Source: a virus. From it: a stretch of DNA of 36,283 bases. The notes beneath the pieces are model-generated. The model did not search any database. It was not told the DNA's origin and saw only the letters and a list, made by a program, of their open reading frames with translations. The stretch is from IMG/VR virus record IMGVR_UViG_3300028790_000011, positions 1 to 36,283 of that record, one strand, 5' to 3'. Shown here piece by piece: positions 28,673 through 36,283 of the stretch (position 1 is its first letter; each line of letters starts with the position of its first letter). A program made the position numbers and the translations under genes.

Positions 28673-29467
28673 CTACCCCACTATTTCGGACTCGACGGCG
28701 GTCGCCTGCTCGTCGACGCGCTTCGCCGAAGCGACCCGGTGAGGACCGGCGAAGTCGTTACCGGCTCGACCGAGGACCGGACCGATCTCGCCGTGCTCGT
28801 GAACGGCGACCTCCGTCCCCTCGGCCTCGGCCTTCGCCGCCGTCGCTCGGTTCGCCGCGTTCGTCATCGGACCGGGATCGGCGCCTCGCTCGACCGGAAC
28901 GGCCACGCAGTGACAGTGCGCGTGGATCGCCATGAGCTCCGAGGCCTTCGCCGGCCGGCCGGCGGCGAGAACGCATAGGTCGCAGCCGCCGGCGCGCGTC
29001 TTTCGCCGGAAGGTCGGCGTCGGGACGACGAGGCGAAACGCGTGCGTATGCGCTAGCTGAAGGTTCGTAGCGGCGAGATCCTTCGCCCGGTCGAGACCCA
29101 TCCGCATCGCGGCGACGAAGGCCGCTCCCTTCGATAGCTGCCACCAGACCTCGCGCGGCGGTCTCGTCCAGAGCTCGGCCGCCGGAACGCCGCGAAGCTT
29201 CTCCGACGAGAAGTCCTCGGCGGCGAGGCCGGCCGCCGGTTCGCCGGTAGCGATCGAGACGTAGGAGTCGGTAGCGCCGGCGACGAGACCCTGAGCGCGC
29301 TCGACGACCGGCGCGACCTGCGCCGCCCAGTCCCACGCGATCGCCTCGGTCATTCCCGGTAGCGCCTCCCACGTAACCGCTAGGTAGGCCTGCGTCGACC
29401 TCGAGAGCGACCGGAGATAGGTCTGAAACGCGACGGCGGCCGCTTCTACGTCGCTACGAGCCGGCAT
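28673..29467 (-). CDS. MuF-like minor head protein
   Basis: A 264-aa protein. The N-terminal half is helical. A C162-x2-C165 pair and a HAHCHCVAVPV segment (H182-C187) form the zinc-like signature of MuF-type minor capsid proteins in actinophages (CDLC ... H-x-HCxC). MuF proteins help DNA ejection and head assembly. GAGGCGG precedes ATG at 29467, which overlaps the upstream methyltransferase by 14 bases. Normally this gene follows the portal directly; here a ParB-methyltransferase is between them. Confidence 0.75.
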   Translation of the reverse strand: MPARSDVEAAAVAFQTYLRSLSRSTQAYLAVTWEALPGMTEAIAWDWAAQVAPVVERAQGLVAGATDSYVSIATGEPAAGLAAEDFSSEKLRGVPAAELWTRPPREVWWQLSKGAAFVAAMRMGLDRAKDLAATNLQLAHTHAFRLVVPTPTFRRKTRAGGCDLCVLAAGRPAKASELMAIHAHCHCVAVPVERGADPGPMTNAANRATAAKAEAEGTEVAVHEHGEIGPVLGRAGNDFAGPHRVASAKRVDEQATAVESEIVG

Positions 29468-30845
29468 CGGTCGCCGCCTCGAAGTCGTAGGTCTCGCCGG
29501 TCCCGTCGAGGATCGGCTTTATGCCGGTGACCTGCTGAAACCGGCGACAGGCTACGTCGACGTAGCCGGCGCTTAGCTCGATCCCGTGTCCGATCCGGCC
29601 GGTCTCGTGTGCGGCCAGGATCGTCGACCCGGACCCTACGAAGGGATCGAGGACGTGATCGCCGGCGTCGGTATAGGCCTTCACGAAGAAGCGCGGGAGA
29701 GCTACCGGGAAGGCGGCGGTGTGGCCGGTCTGGCGATCCTTCGCCAGCTTCGAGAGAAGCGTCGACGGGAACGCGAGACCGGGACCGGCGTCCTGCAGCT
29801 TCGTCCGGCGAGTTAGCTCGGGATCGCCCTGCTGATCGCGGACGCTGATCCGGGCGTCGAGGCCGCCGTAGGTAAAGGCCGCGTCGCTCGGATGCATGAC
29901 GGCCTCCGGCCGAAACTTATGAGCCCTCGACTGGACGAAGCCGTAGATCATCTCGAAGCCCTGCTTGAACCGGCCGCTCTGGCGCGGGTCGAGCGGCATC
30001 TGTCCGGCCGGCCACGCGTAGTCGTCGTGATAGAGCCAGCCCCAGTCGAGATGCGCTACGACGAGATCGAGGACGTAGCGCCGGCGAAGACGATCCTCGG
30101 CGCCCGGTGTGATGTTCAGAAACCACGATCCGTCAGTCGCTAGGTGCGCGGCGATGTTGGCGGCGACCGGCTCGAACCATTTCACGTAGTCGTCCGGCCG
30201 GATCGGCTTGAACCCGCTCGACGGGTCGTAGTCGCGCTGCTGCGCGTACGGCGGCGAAGTCATCGCCAGGTTCGCCGGGTCGCCGTCGAGCACGCGGGCT
30301 ACGTCGTCGACGTTCCGGCAGTCCCCACAGAGAAGGCGATGCGGACCGAGTAGCCAGAGGTCGCCGGGCTTCGTGATCTTCGGAGCGGTCGTCGGTACGT
30401 CGTCGAGATCCACGGCGACCGGCGGCGCCGGCGGCGACAGTCGCTCGAGAAGGTCCTCGAGATCGGATGCGTCGAAGCTGGCCGCGGCGAGAAGCGACTC
30501 GTCGGCCTCCTGCACTTCGGTCAGGAGGTCTAGTAGCGCCTGCTCGTCGTAGCCGCCGAGCTCCGAGGTCCGGTTATCGGCGAGCGCGAAGGCCTTCGCC
30601 GTCGCTTCGTCGGCGTCGGTCCGAACGACGGCGAGATGCGTCCAGCCGAGTTGCCGCGCGGCCATGAAGGTGTGATTCCCGGCGACGATCGTTCCGTCGA
30701 GACGAGCGACGATCGGCTTCAGTTGCCCGAAGCGCGCCAGGCTCCGAGCTACCGCGTCGACGTTCCCGCGCCGCGGATTCCCTTCGAGAAGGCGAAGCTC
30801 GTCGAGGCTCGTCGCTAGCGGCAGGAGGTTCTCGGCGATGGTCAT
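29454..30845 (-). CDS. ParB-like domain + beta-class DNA methyltransferase (copy 2)
   Basis: A 463-aa two-domain protein. Residues 10-130 form a ParB-like domain (LLEGNPRRGNVDAVARSL, TIVAGNHTFMAARQLGW, ALADNRTSELG). The methyltransferase has motif IV TSPPY (196-200) before motif I DPFVGSGST (400-408), the beta-class order used by N4-cytosine and N6-adenine enzymes. The region between (about 250-370), which recognises target DNA, differs strongly from copy 1, so the two likely modify different sites. The gene lies between portal and MuF, an unusual place. ATG at 30845 is 9 bases after the portal stop with no clear ribosome site. Role inferred: protection of phage DNA against restriction. Confidence 0.88.
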   Translation of the reverse strand: MTIAENLLPLATSLDELRLLEGNPRRGNVDAVARSLARFGQLKPIVARLDGTIVAGNHTFMAARQLGWTHLAVVRTDADEATAKAFALADNRTSELGGYDEQALLDLLTEVQEADESLLAAASFDASDLEDLLERLSPPAPPVAVDLDDVPTTAPKITKPGDLWLLGPHRLLCGDCRNVDDVARVLDGDPANLAMTSPPYAQQRDYDPSSGFKPIRPDDYVKWFEPVAANIAAHLATDGSWFLNITPGAEDRLRRRYVLDLVVAHLDWGWLYHDDYAWPAGQMPLDPRQSGRFKQGFEMIYGFVQSRAHKFRPEAVMHPSDAAFTYGGLDARISVRDQQGDPELTRRTKLQDAGPGLAFPSTLLSKLAKDRQTGHTAAFPVALPRFFVKAYTDAGDHVLDPFVGSGSTILAAHETGRIGHGIELSAGYVDVACRRFQQVTGIKPILDGTGETYDFEAATDAGS

Positions 30846-30854
30846 AGCGACGCA

Positions 30855-32291
30855 CTAAGCCTGCGTCGTCGGGACCGGAGCCGGCGCCGGCGTCGTCGAG
30901 AACGTCTGAGCGAGAGCGGCGTTCCGGATCGTCTCGGCGGCGCGCTCGGCCTCCCATCGGTCGATCTGCTGTTGAGAGGCGTCGAAGAACATCTCCATAG
31001 AGGCCCGCCACGGAAGGCCGGCGGCCTGCGCCTGCGAGGCGGCCGAGGCGCGCTGCGTCAGCGTCGCCCGCTCGACCGATTTCCAGATCACTTCCATGCC
31101 GGAGCGGTTCGCCCGCTCGAAGTCGCCGGCGATCTCGAAGGCGATCGACATCGTTTGTTCCCACGACTCGCCGGCTTGCTTGCATCGGTCCTCGGCGGTG
31201 AAGACGAGACCCTCGCGCTGATACTCGACGCCGGCGGCCGACTCGGCGTCGGGCTGCAGGTAGCCGACCGGCATCCGGGAGACGGCGGCGAGATGCTCCA
31301 CGTCGTCCCGGATCGCCGAGCGGATCGGTCCGAGGTCGACCTGCCCGGACTCCCAGAGCTCCGCCGTCTCCGGTAGCTGCCACAAGGCGCCAGGATCGGC
31401 GGCAAACACATTGTCGTAGTCGATTAGGTTCCCCTCGGCGTCGCGCTGCTGAAGGCCCTTCACGGCCCGCTGACGGAAGGCCTGAAGCGTGGCGATCTCA
31501 AGCCGGTTCAGGATCGAGTAGTTGATCCGGTCGAGGATCGGGATCACGAGCTCGAACTCGCCGATCGGCCGGCCGAAGATGTCCGGCCGATTCAGGAACG
31601 GGACGACCGGGATCCGCCGGCTCGGGATGATCTCGGCCGTCGAGGTCTCCCATTCCCAGCCAGAGAGGTCGAAGCTCTCCGACAGGTCTCCGAAGTCGAC
31701 GCCGGTCGGCGTCCGGATCGCCCGGTAGAGCCGACCGGGAAGGTAGAGGAAGGCCCGATCGGCGCCGAGGCGGTCGTCGTAGAAGACTTTGATCGCCGCT
31801 CGAACGATACGCCGGCGTATCGGATCGGTCTCGGCATAGACCTGCCGCGGATCTTCCGGCGTGATCACGACTTCGCCGGTTTCCTCGTCTCGGCCGATGA
31901 TCGTATAGCCGGCCGATAGAGCGAGCATCGACCGGTGGACGAGATCACAGTCGGCGTCGAGGCCGTTCGCCTGCCAGATGGCCCACGCGTCGGTATCGCC
32001 GCGCCGGTCCGGCGTCGCTCCGGTCCGGAAGCCTCCCGGCGACATCCGTTCCCGGATCGCCTCGACGATCAGGAGAGCGAAGTCCGTTCCGGAGATCGCC
32101 ATCAGCCGGCTATAGGCCTCGGCGACGGACCGGTTCGCGTGAACCGGAATCCCCTGCTCGCCGCGGTAGTAGGTATCGAGACGCGACGCCTTCGACGCCT
32201 GCGCCGAGAGGCCGCTAAGGAGACGAGCCAGCCACCATGCCGGCGTTCCCGGCGCGCCGGCCGTCTCCGACTGGATATCGACGAGGCTCAT
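30855..32291 (-). CDS. Portal protein
   Basis: A 478-aa portal of the SPP1 gp6-like family. It has RLDTYYRGEQGIPVHANRSV, VEAIRERMSPGGFR, and the stem/wing region VIPILDRINYSILNRLEIAT, followed by MPVGYLQPDAESAAGVEYQR. It forms the ring through which DNA enters and leaves the head. ATG at 32291 overlaps the terminase TAA by one base (TAATG), with AGGAGG 8-9 bases upstream. Confidence 0.92.
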   Translation of the reverse strand: MSLVDIQSETAGAPGTPAWWLARLLSGLSAQASKASRLDTYYRGEQGIPVHANRSVAEAYSRLMAISGTDFALLIVEAIRERMSPGGFRTGATPDRRGDTDAWAIWQANGLDADCDLVHRSMLALSAGYTIIGRDEETGEVVITPEDPRQVYAETDPIRRRIVRAAIKVFYDDRLGADRAFLYLPGRLYRAIRTPTGVDFGDLSESFDLSGWEWETSTAEIIPSRRIPVVPFLNRPDIFGRPIGEFELVIPILDRINYSILNRLEIATLQAFRQRAVKGLQQRDAEGNLIDYDNVFAADPGALWQLPETAELWESGQVDLGPIRSAIRDDVEHLAAVSRMPVGYLQPDAESAAGVEYQREGLVFTAEDRCKQAGESWEQTMSIAFEIAGDFERANRSGMEVIWKSVERATLTQRASAASQAQAAGLPWRASMEMFFDASQQQIDRWEAERAAETIRNAALAQTFSTTPAPAPVPTTQA

Positions 32292-33946
32292 TAGCGGATC
32301 CTCCTGGCTATGTATTCCTCACGGAAAGCTCCGGCGGCCACGGCGGCTAGCCGCGCCTGCCAGCAGTAGACGGCCGCCACGGCGGCGTCGATCTTCTGAG
32401 CCGAGTCCTCGTGCGGCTTACCGATCGCCATCGAGGTCCGGGTCGGCCGGCGTCGAGCGTGCAGGACGTGCTGCGTCAGCTTGAAACTACCGTCGTGCGT
32501 CATCTGCCGATCGAGGACGGCCGATTGAAACTGCTGAAGCGCTCGACCCATACGCGAGCTCGTCGAGCCGGCCTGCACGGTCGTCCACGACATAGGCCGC
32601 TGCGCCGAGACCTTAACGCGGAGCCGGCGCGCGTAGCGTCGTTCCCAGTTGGCTACTACGCCGTCCCAGAGCGTCGGGTCGGCGAACAGGCCGACGACGT
32701 TCCACGTCGAGAAGGCCATATCGACGGCCGCCTCGACCTCGGCTTGCGGGACCGCCCAGTTGACGCCGGCCGGTCCGAGCGGCTGCTCCCATACGCCGAT
32801 CTCGAATAGATGGCCGTCGGAGACCCGGCAACCGATCAGCGCCGTGGCGTCGGTAACGCCTTTCGTCCGCTGGCGCGAGCCGTCGAAGCCGAGCACGACC
32901 GTATCGCCGACGTGAACGACCTTCGTCGGATCCGCGCACCCTGCCCATTCCGGCTCGGCGATCCACGCGTCGACGGCCGCCGAGATCTGATTCAGGAAGT
33001 AGCGCCGGCTATCCGAGGCCGGCGTCGACGGGTCCCATACCTCGTCCCGGATCCGCGTCAGGTCGACCCAGTAGGAATCGCCGTAGGCCGCCTCGAGACC
33101 GGACATCAGGTCGTCCTCGTCCGCCATGTTGATATCCGGCGGCGCCTCTCGGGAGTCGTAAAGGAGCATCGAGGTTCGAGACCGGCCTTCTTCGCCGGCG
33201 AGCCACGCCTTATAGGAGCGCTCCGCTACGGAGTCTTCGCCGGCCGCGTGGGCGTTCGTCGTTTCCAGAAGCCGGCCTCCCGTCTTCGAGAGGTTCCGTC
33301 GGTCGACCCGATCGAGCTCGGTTCCGCGGTTCGAGTCGTTGTAGTGCTGCGTCTCGTCCTGATAGATCGCCGTCGGCCGCGCGCCCTCGGCCGTCGGCGC
33401 GGACGCCGTGATCGGCTCGAGCCGGCCGCCGTGTCCGGTGTAGATCCGCGTTAGGCCGAGGTCGAGCCGGTAGGCCTCGACGATCGGCGACTCGGCGCAC
33501 ATAGCCAGGACCATGCTCATAGTGTTCTTCGTCTGATCGAGGCTCACGCCGGCGAGTTGAACCCACGCGGCGGCTACCGGCCGGCCGATCACTTCGCCGG
33601 CTTCGTAGGGCTCGGTCCGCCACGGTCTCGTCTCGCCGCCGAGCGCGAACCGGTCGAAGCGAACCGGACCGCAGAGCTCGGCGAGAGCCAGCGCGGAGAC
33701 GAGCGGCGTCTTACCCCAGCCTTTCGAGCGCCGGAGGACGCCGCGGACGTAACGCCAGCGGCCTTCCTCGGAGATCGCGTACCACTGAAGGATGAAGCGG
33801 ACTTGCTCGGGCGTAAACCGCCATTCCTCGCCGACGTTCGGACCGTCGGGCTGACGGATGAAGCGGGTCGTCCACCAGAGGACTTCCCAGCCGAGCGTGA
33901 AGGCCGGCGGATCTTCGGGAAGCGAAGTGACGGCCGGCCTAGCCAT
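32291..33946 (-). CDS. Terminase large subunit
   Basis: A 551-aa ATPase-nuclease. The ATPase domain has the phage-type Walker A RRSKGWGKT (72-80) and Walker B TAIYQDE (192-198). The RNase-H-like nuclease domain has VLGFDGS (D355), FADPTLWDG (D423) and a late Asp in DSAQKIDAAVAAV. It cuts and pumps DNA into the head. ATG at 33946 overlaps the upstream methyltransferase by 8 bases; no clear ribosome site, so translation is probably coupled. Confidence 0.93.
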   Translation of the reverse strand: MARPAVTSLPEDPPAFTLGWEVLWWTTRFIRQPDGPNVGEEWRFTPEQVRFILQWYAISEEGRWRYVRGVLRRSKGWGKTPLVSALALAELCGPVRFDRFALGGETRPWRTEPYEAGEVIGRPVAAAWVQLAGVSLDQTKNTMSMVLAMCAESPIVEAYRLDLGLTRIYTGHGGRLEPITASAPTAEGARPTAIYQDETQHYNDSNRGTELDRVDRRNLSKTGGRLLETTNAHAAGEDSVAERSYKAWLAGEEGRSRTSMLLYDSREAPPDINMADEDDLMSGLEAAYGDSYWVDLTRIRDEVWDPSTPASDSRRYFLNQISAAVDAWIAEPEWAGCADPTKVVHVGDTVVLGFDGSRQRTKGVTDATALIGCRVSDGHLFEIGVWEQPLGPAGVNWAVPQAEVEAAVDMAFSTWNVVGLFADPTLWDGVVANWERRYARRLRVKVSAQRPMSWTTVQAGSTSSRMGRALQQFQSAVLDRQMTHDGSFKLTQHVLHARRRPTRTSMAIGKPHEDSAQKIDAAVAAVYCWQARLAAVAAGAFREEYIARRIR

Positions 33947-35327
33947 CGGAGCCGCAGAAGTCGTGAGCCTCGCCGGTCCCCTCGGCGACTGGCTTAATCC
34001 CGGTGACCTGCTGCCAGCGCCGGCAGGCGATATCGACGTACCGAGGGCTCAATTCGATACCGAAGCTGATTCGGCCTTCTTGGTGGGCGCCGAGGATCGT
34101 CGAGCCGGATCCCGCGAACGGGTCGAGAACGTAGTCGCCGGGATCCGTGAACAGACGGACGAGGAACGCCGGCAGGCCGACCGGGAAGGCCGCGGCGTGA
34201 CCGGTCGCCTGATGGGATCCCTGAAACGTCGGAAGCCGGTTGCCGGGATAGGCCCAGCCTTCTTGCACCATGCCGGGAAAGGCGTCGTACTTCTGGCCCT
34301 GCAGGTCGGCGAGATCGGTAAGCCGGTCCTTCGTCCCGCCGACGCCTTTCGCGATGATCGCTTCCTCGCTGAAGTGCCGGACGTTATCCGGTCGGAATTT
34401 CCACCGGGACTTCGCGAACTGGTAGATCGGCTCGAACTGATTCTTCAGCCGTTGAAACGGTCCCTTCGGGAAGCCGACGCGCTCCCAGCAGAACTCGGTC
34501 GCGAAATGCCAGCCCCAGCGCCGGACGTGAGCCGCTACGAGGTCGACGACGTAGAGGTCCGTATCGAGACCGTCGGCCGGCGGCTTGATGTTGATCAGCC
34601 AGGAACCGTCTTCGGCGAGATGCGCGCCGACGTTCGCGGCGACCGGCTCGAACCAGTCGACGTAATCCGGCGCGGGGATCGGGACGAAGCCGGAGCTCTC
34701 GTCGTAGTCGCGCTGCTCGGCGTACGGCGGTGAGGTCACGGCGAGGTTGACCGTCGCGCCGTCGAGGACGCGCGCCACGTCGGCCGGCGACCGGCAGTCG
34801 CCGCACAGAAGCCGGTGAGGGCCCAGAAGCCAGAGATCGCCCGGAGACGTGAGCTCCGGCGCCGAGTCCGGTACGTCGTCGACCTCGGCCGGTAGCGCCT
34901 CGCCGGCGGCGCCGGAGACGGCCGGCGAGTTCAGAAGGTCCTCGAGATCCTGAGCCGAGTAGGAGATCGCTTCGAGTAGCGCCTCGTCGGCTTCGGCGAC
35001 GCTCTGGATCAACTCGGCGAGAGCGATCGGGTCGTAGCTACCGAGCTCGGCCGTTCGGTTATCGGCGAGCGCCAGCGCGGCCGCTCTCGTCTCGTCGTCG
35101 GAGACCCGGACGACGGCCAGGCTCGGCCAGCCGAGTTGCCGAGCGGCTAGGAGCGTGTGATTCCCGGCGACGACGACGCCGGAGACGGTCGCGACGATCG
35201 GCTTCACCTGGCCGAACGCTTCGAGGCTCCGGGCGATGGCGTCCACGTCGCCGCGGCGCGGGTTGCCGGGAAATAGCGAGAGCTCGTCGAGCGGGACGGC
35301 GAGCCCTTCGAGTTCCTCGGCGATCAC
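33939..35327 (-). CDS. ParB-like domain + beta-class DNA methyltransferase (copy 1)
   Basis: A 462-aa paralogue of the 29454-30845 protein. ParB-like domain: LSLFPGNPRRGDVDAIARSL, VVVAGNHTLLAARQLGW, ALADNRTAELG. Methyltransferase: TSPPY (198-202), DPFAGSGST (402-410), and the shared ending VDIACRRWQQVTGIKP. Residues about 250-370 differ from copy 2, implying a different target. GTG at 35327 overlaps the small-terminase stop (GTGA), with GGAAG 8 bases upstream; an upstream extension to 35603 runs antisense-like and is rejected. It sits between small and large terminase, where such an enzyme is unusual. Confidence 0.88.
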   Translation of the reverse strand: MIAEELEGLAVPLDELSLFPGNPRRGDVDAIARSLEAFGQVKPIVATVSGVVVAGNHTLLAARQLGWPSLAVVRVSDDETRAAALALADNRTAELGSYDPIALAELIQSVAEADEALLEAISYSAQDLEDLLNSPAVSGAAGEALPAEVDDVPDSAPELTSPGDLWLLGPHRLLCGDCRSPADVARVLDGATVNLAVTSPPYAEQRDYDESSGFVPIPAPDYVDWFEPVAANVGAHLAEDGSWLINIKPPADGLDTDLYVVDLVAAHVRRWGWHFATEFCWERVGFPKGPFQRLKNQFEPIYQFAKSRWKFRPDNVRHFSEEAIIAKGVGGTKDRLTDLADLQGQKYDAFPGMVQEGWAYPGNRLPTFQGSHQATGHAAAFPVGLPAFLVRLFTDPGDYVLDPFAGSGSTILGAHQEGRISFGIELSPRYVDIACRRWQQVTGIKPVAEGTGEAHDFCGSDG

Positions 35328-36025
35328 GGCGCCATCTTCCGGTAGGTCTCCATCGCCGTGACCGAGGCGGTATCGGCTTCTCGGAGCTCGGCGCCGGAGT
35401 CGGGATCCCGGTAGCGGATCCGTAGGTCTCGACGAGCGTCCGCCGTCGTCCCCATCAGTTTCTCCCGAGTCCGGATCTCCGAAGCGAGGCGAAGGTCGCC
35501 GGCATGGAACGCGGCGACGAGAACGGCGGTATCGGCGGCGAACTGCCACTCCGGCTCGTCCCATAGAACGCAGTGCGGCATAGCGACGAGCGCTTTCCAC
35601 CACCGCTTCGTCGGCGCCGGCCAGACCATCGGCCGGTGATTCGCGCCGTCGAGCCGGAGAAGCCGGAGCGAAACGGTGATCTGATGGTCGAGCTTCCGGA
35701 GCGCTTCGCGTTCGTGCCAGTCGCCTTCTCGAAGGACGCGGATCCGAAGGCTTACCCGCTCGTCGAGTTGTTCGCAGAGAAGGAGAAGCGAGTCGGCGTC
35801 CGGCGTGACCTGGCTATCCCGCCAGGCTCGATCCCAGAGGGCTTGACCGGGCGCGCCGAGCGGTCTCGACGGCGGCGGCGGATCGACCGGCGGCTTCCGG
35901 TTCGGCGTTCTCGGTAGCGGCGGACCGTCGAGGAACGGCGTATTCGGTACGTCCGTCCAGTCGGCTCGCGGATTACGGCCTCGGATCTGATCCGGAGGCT
36001 TCGGTTTCCGGCCGGAGAGCGGCAT
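35324..36025 (-). CDS. Terminase small subunit, apparently chimeric
   Basis: A 233-aa protein. It begins MPLSGRKPKPPDQI and NPRADWTDVPNTPF, and later has TKRWWKALVAMPHCVLWDEP and EKLMGTTADARRDLRIRYRD, the standard blocks of actinophage small terminases. Between them (about 50-125) a helical segment (PGQALWDRAWRDSQVTPDAD, LLLLCEQLDERVSLRIRVLR) resembles the P27-type small terminase DNA-binding domain. ATG at 36025 is chosen because GAAGGA lies 8 bases upstream; a GTG at 36049 would put that ribosome site inside the gene. It recognises phage DNA for packaging. Confidence 0.82.
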   Translation of the reverse strand: MPLSGRKPKPPDQIRGRNPRADWTDVPNTPFLDGPPLPRTPNRKPPVDPPPPSRPLGAPGQALWDRAWRDSQVTPDADSLLLLCEQLDERVSLRIRVLREGDWHEREALRKLDHQITVSLRLLRLDGANHRPMVWPAPTKRWWKALVAMPHCVLWDEPEWQFAADTAVLVAAFHAGDLRLASEIRTREKLMGTTADARRDLRIRYRDPDSGAELREADTASVTAMETYRKMAP

Positions 36026-36131
36026 CTTCGGTCCTTCGGGTCGATGCACGGAAGGCAGGCGGCCACGCGCCCGGAGTGCAATCTACCGGTCGGGTCTCCG
36101 ACGACGCGAGATCCGAACCTCGACCCGGCGC

Positions 36132-36147
36132 GCTACGGGACCGTAGC
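36132..36147. promoter_or_regulatory. Perfect 7-bp dyad upstream of small terminase
   Basis: GCTACGG, GA, CCGTAGC. A 16-bp symmetrical site, suitable for a dimeric protein; it could be an operator or part of the terminase recognition region. Confidence 0.4.
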
Positions 36148-36188
36148 GGTAGGCCCTCGAGACCGGCCGGCCGAACCTCGGGAACGAC

Positions 36189-36217
36189 GACGGCCGCCGG
36201 CGGGATCGGCGGCCGTC
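36189..36217 (+). terminator. 10-bp hairpin followed by T-rich tract (plus-strand sense)
   Basis: GACGGCCGCC, 9-nt loop, GGCGGCCGTC, then TGTCTATTT on the plus strand. It resembles an intrinsic terminator reading rightwards, though no plus-strand gene is found upstream of it. It may instead be a structural element of the packaging region. Confidence 0.45.
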
Positions 36218-36251
36218 TGTCTATTTCCTGAATCGAGCGATCGGGTCGGAA

Positions 36252-36257
36252 ATTGTA
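36252..36257 (-). promoter_or_regulatory. Candidate -10 box upstream of late operon
   Basis: TACAAT on the minus strand is a near-perfect -10 hexamer about 225 bases before small terminase. No good -35 lies 16-19 bases upstream within the window. Confidence 0.3.
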
Positions 36258-36283
36258 CGTAGTCTGAGCCGGACGACCTTCTA

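Larger units (their letters stand above)
36026..36283. other. Non-coding right edge: candidate cos/promoter region
   Basis: No convincing gene. It holds a 7-bp dyad (36132-36147), a 10-bp hairpin (36189-36217) and a TACAAT box on the minus strand (36257-36252). Together with the hairpin at 7-35 on the other edge, it would form one structured region just upstream of small terminase if the ends join, where cos and terminase-binding sites are expected. Confidence 0.5.

Noticed and set aside
33939-35603. Longer reading of ParB-methyltransferase copy 1
   Set aside because: The extra 92 residues are Arg/Pro-rich, run inside the small-terminase gene, and lack a ribosome site; the GTG at 35327 has one and makes a GTGA overlap.
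36071-36139. tRNA-like segment with complementary 7-bp ends
   Set aside because: The ends pair like an acceptor stem, but there is no TTC-type T-loop, no conserved position-8 T and no sensible anticodon arm on either strand.
36044-36262. 72-codon plus-strand frame at right edge
   Set aside because: It contains the 10-bp hairpin, has no ribosome site, and its composition is shadow-like.

Overview
The window reads as one essentially complete genome of a temperate, long-tailed phage (siphovirus) of a high-GC host, most likely an actinobacterium. The evidence is a GC content of about two thirds by eye, frequent GTG starts, strong GGAGG-type ribosome sites, at least one candidate leaderless start, a large serine integrase, and protein families typical of actinophages (terminase small subunit, Gp3-like protein, tail fibre with an actinophage-type C-terminus). 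No bacterial chromosomal genes are visible. Nearly every gene is on the minus strand, so the biological order runs from high to low coordinates. Dozens of neighbours overlap by 1-14 bases (GTGA, ATGA or TGATG junctions). Small terminase lies at the right edge and the HNH gene at the left edge. In cos phages these are neighbours, so the window is probably a whole linear or circular genome cut near its packaging site and shown in reverse complement.

Layout on the minus strand, right to left. 36.3-36.0 kb: non-coding, structured, candidate packaging or promoter region. 36.0-28.1 kb: packaging and head genes (small terminase, ParB-methyltransferase 1, large terminase, portal, ParB-methyltransferase 2, MuF-like protein, scaffold). 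28.1-24.4 kb: major capsid, two small charged proteins, head-tail connectors, tail terminator, major tail protein. 24.4-14.9 kb: tail chaperones with a -1 frameshift, tape measure, distal tail and baseplate proteins, a GH25 lysin carrying two membrane helices, and tail fibres. 14.9-14.6 kb: a structured gap beside the clearest plus-strand gene, a 40-residue membrane protein. 14.6-10.1 kb: an accessory operon of nine mostly unrecognised genes. 10.1-8.2 kb: non-coding DNA with a 56-bp nested dyad (candidate attP), a 44-residue protein and the serine integrase. 8.2-7.8 kb: control region with hairpins, operator-like repeats and a promoter. 7.8-0.9 kb: early operon (HTH regulator, RecB/Cas4-like nuclease, ParB-like protein, Gp3/RDF-like fusion, RuvC-like resolvase, replisome organiser, helicase-loader-like protein, zinc-ribbon and small proteins). 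0.9-0.2 kb: HNH endonuclease and one small protein.

How it works together (inference): the integrase and dyad would serve integration, and the Gp3-like protein could reverse it on induction. The early genes recruit the host replisome and process DNA ends and junctions; no phage DNA polymerase or helicase is present. HNH plus terminase package the DNA, and two linked ParB-methyltransferases may modify it. The lysin-membrane fusion is the only clear lysis gene, with no obvious separate holin.

Most unusual points: the perfectly centred nested dyad upstream of the integrase, the paralogous ParB-methyltransferases on either side of terminase and portal, the lysin with its own membrane hairpin, the tightly overlapped accessory operon of unknown function, a plus-strand membrane-protein gene beside two strong hairpins, and a pentanucleotide repeat inside a replication gene.
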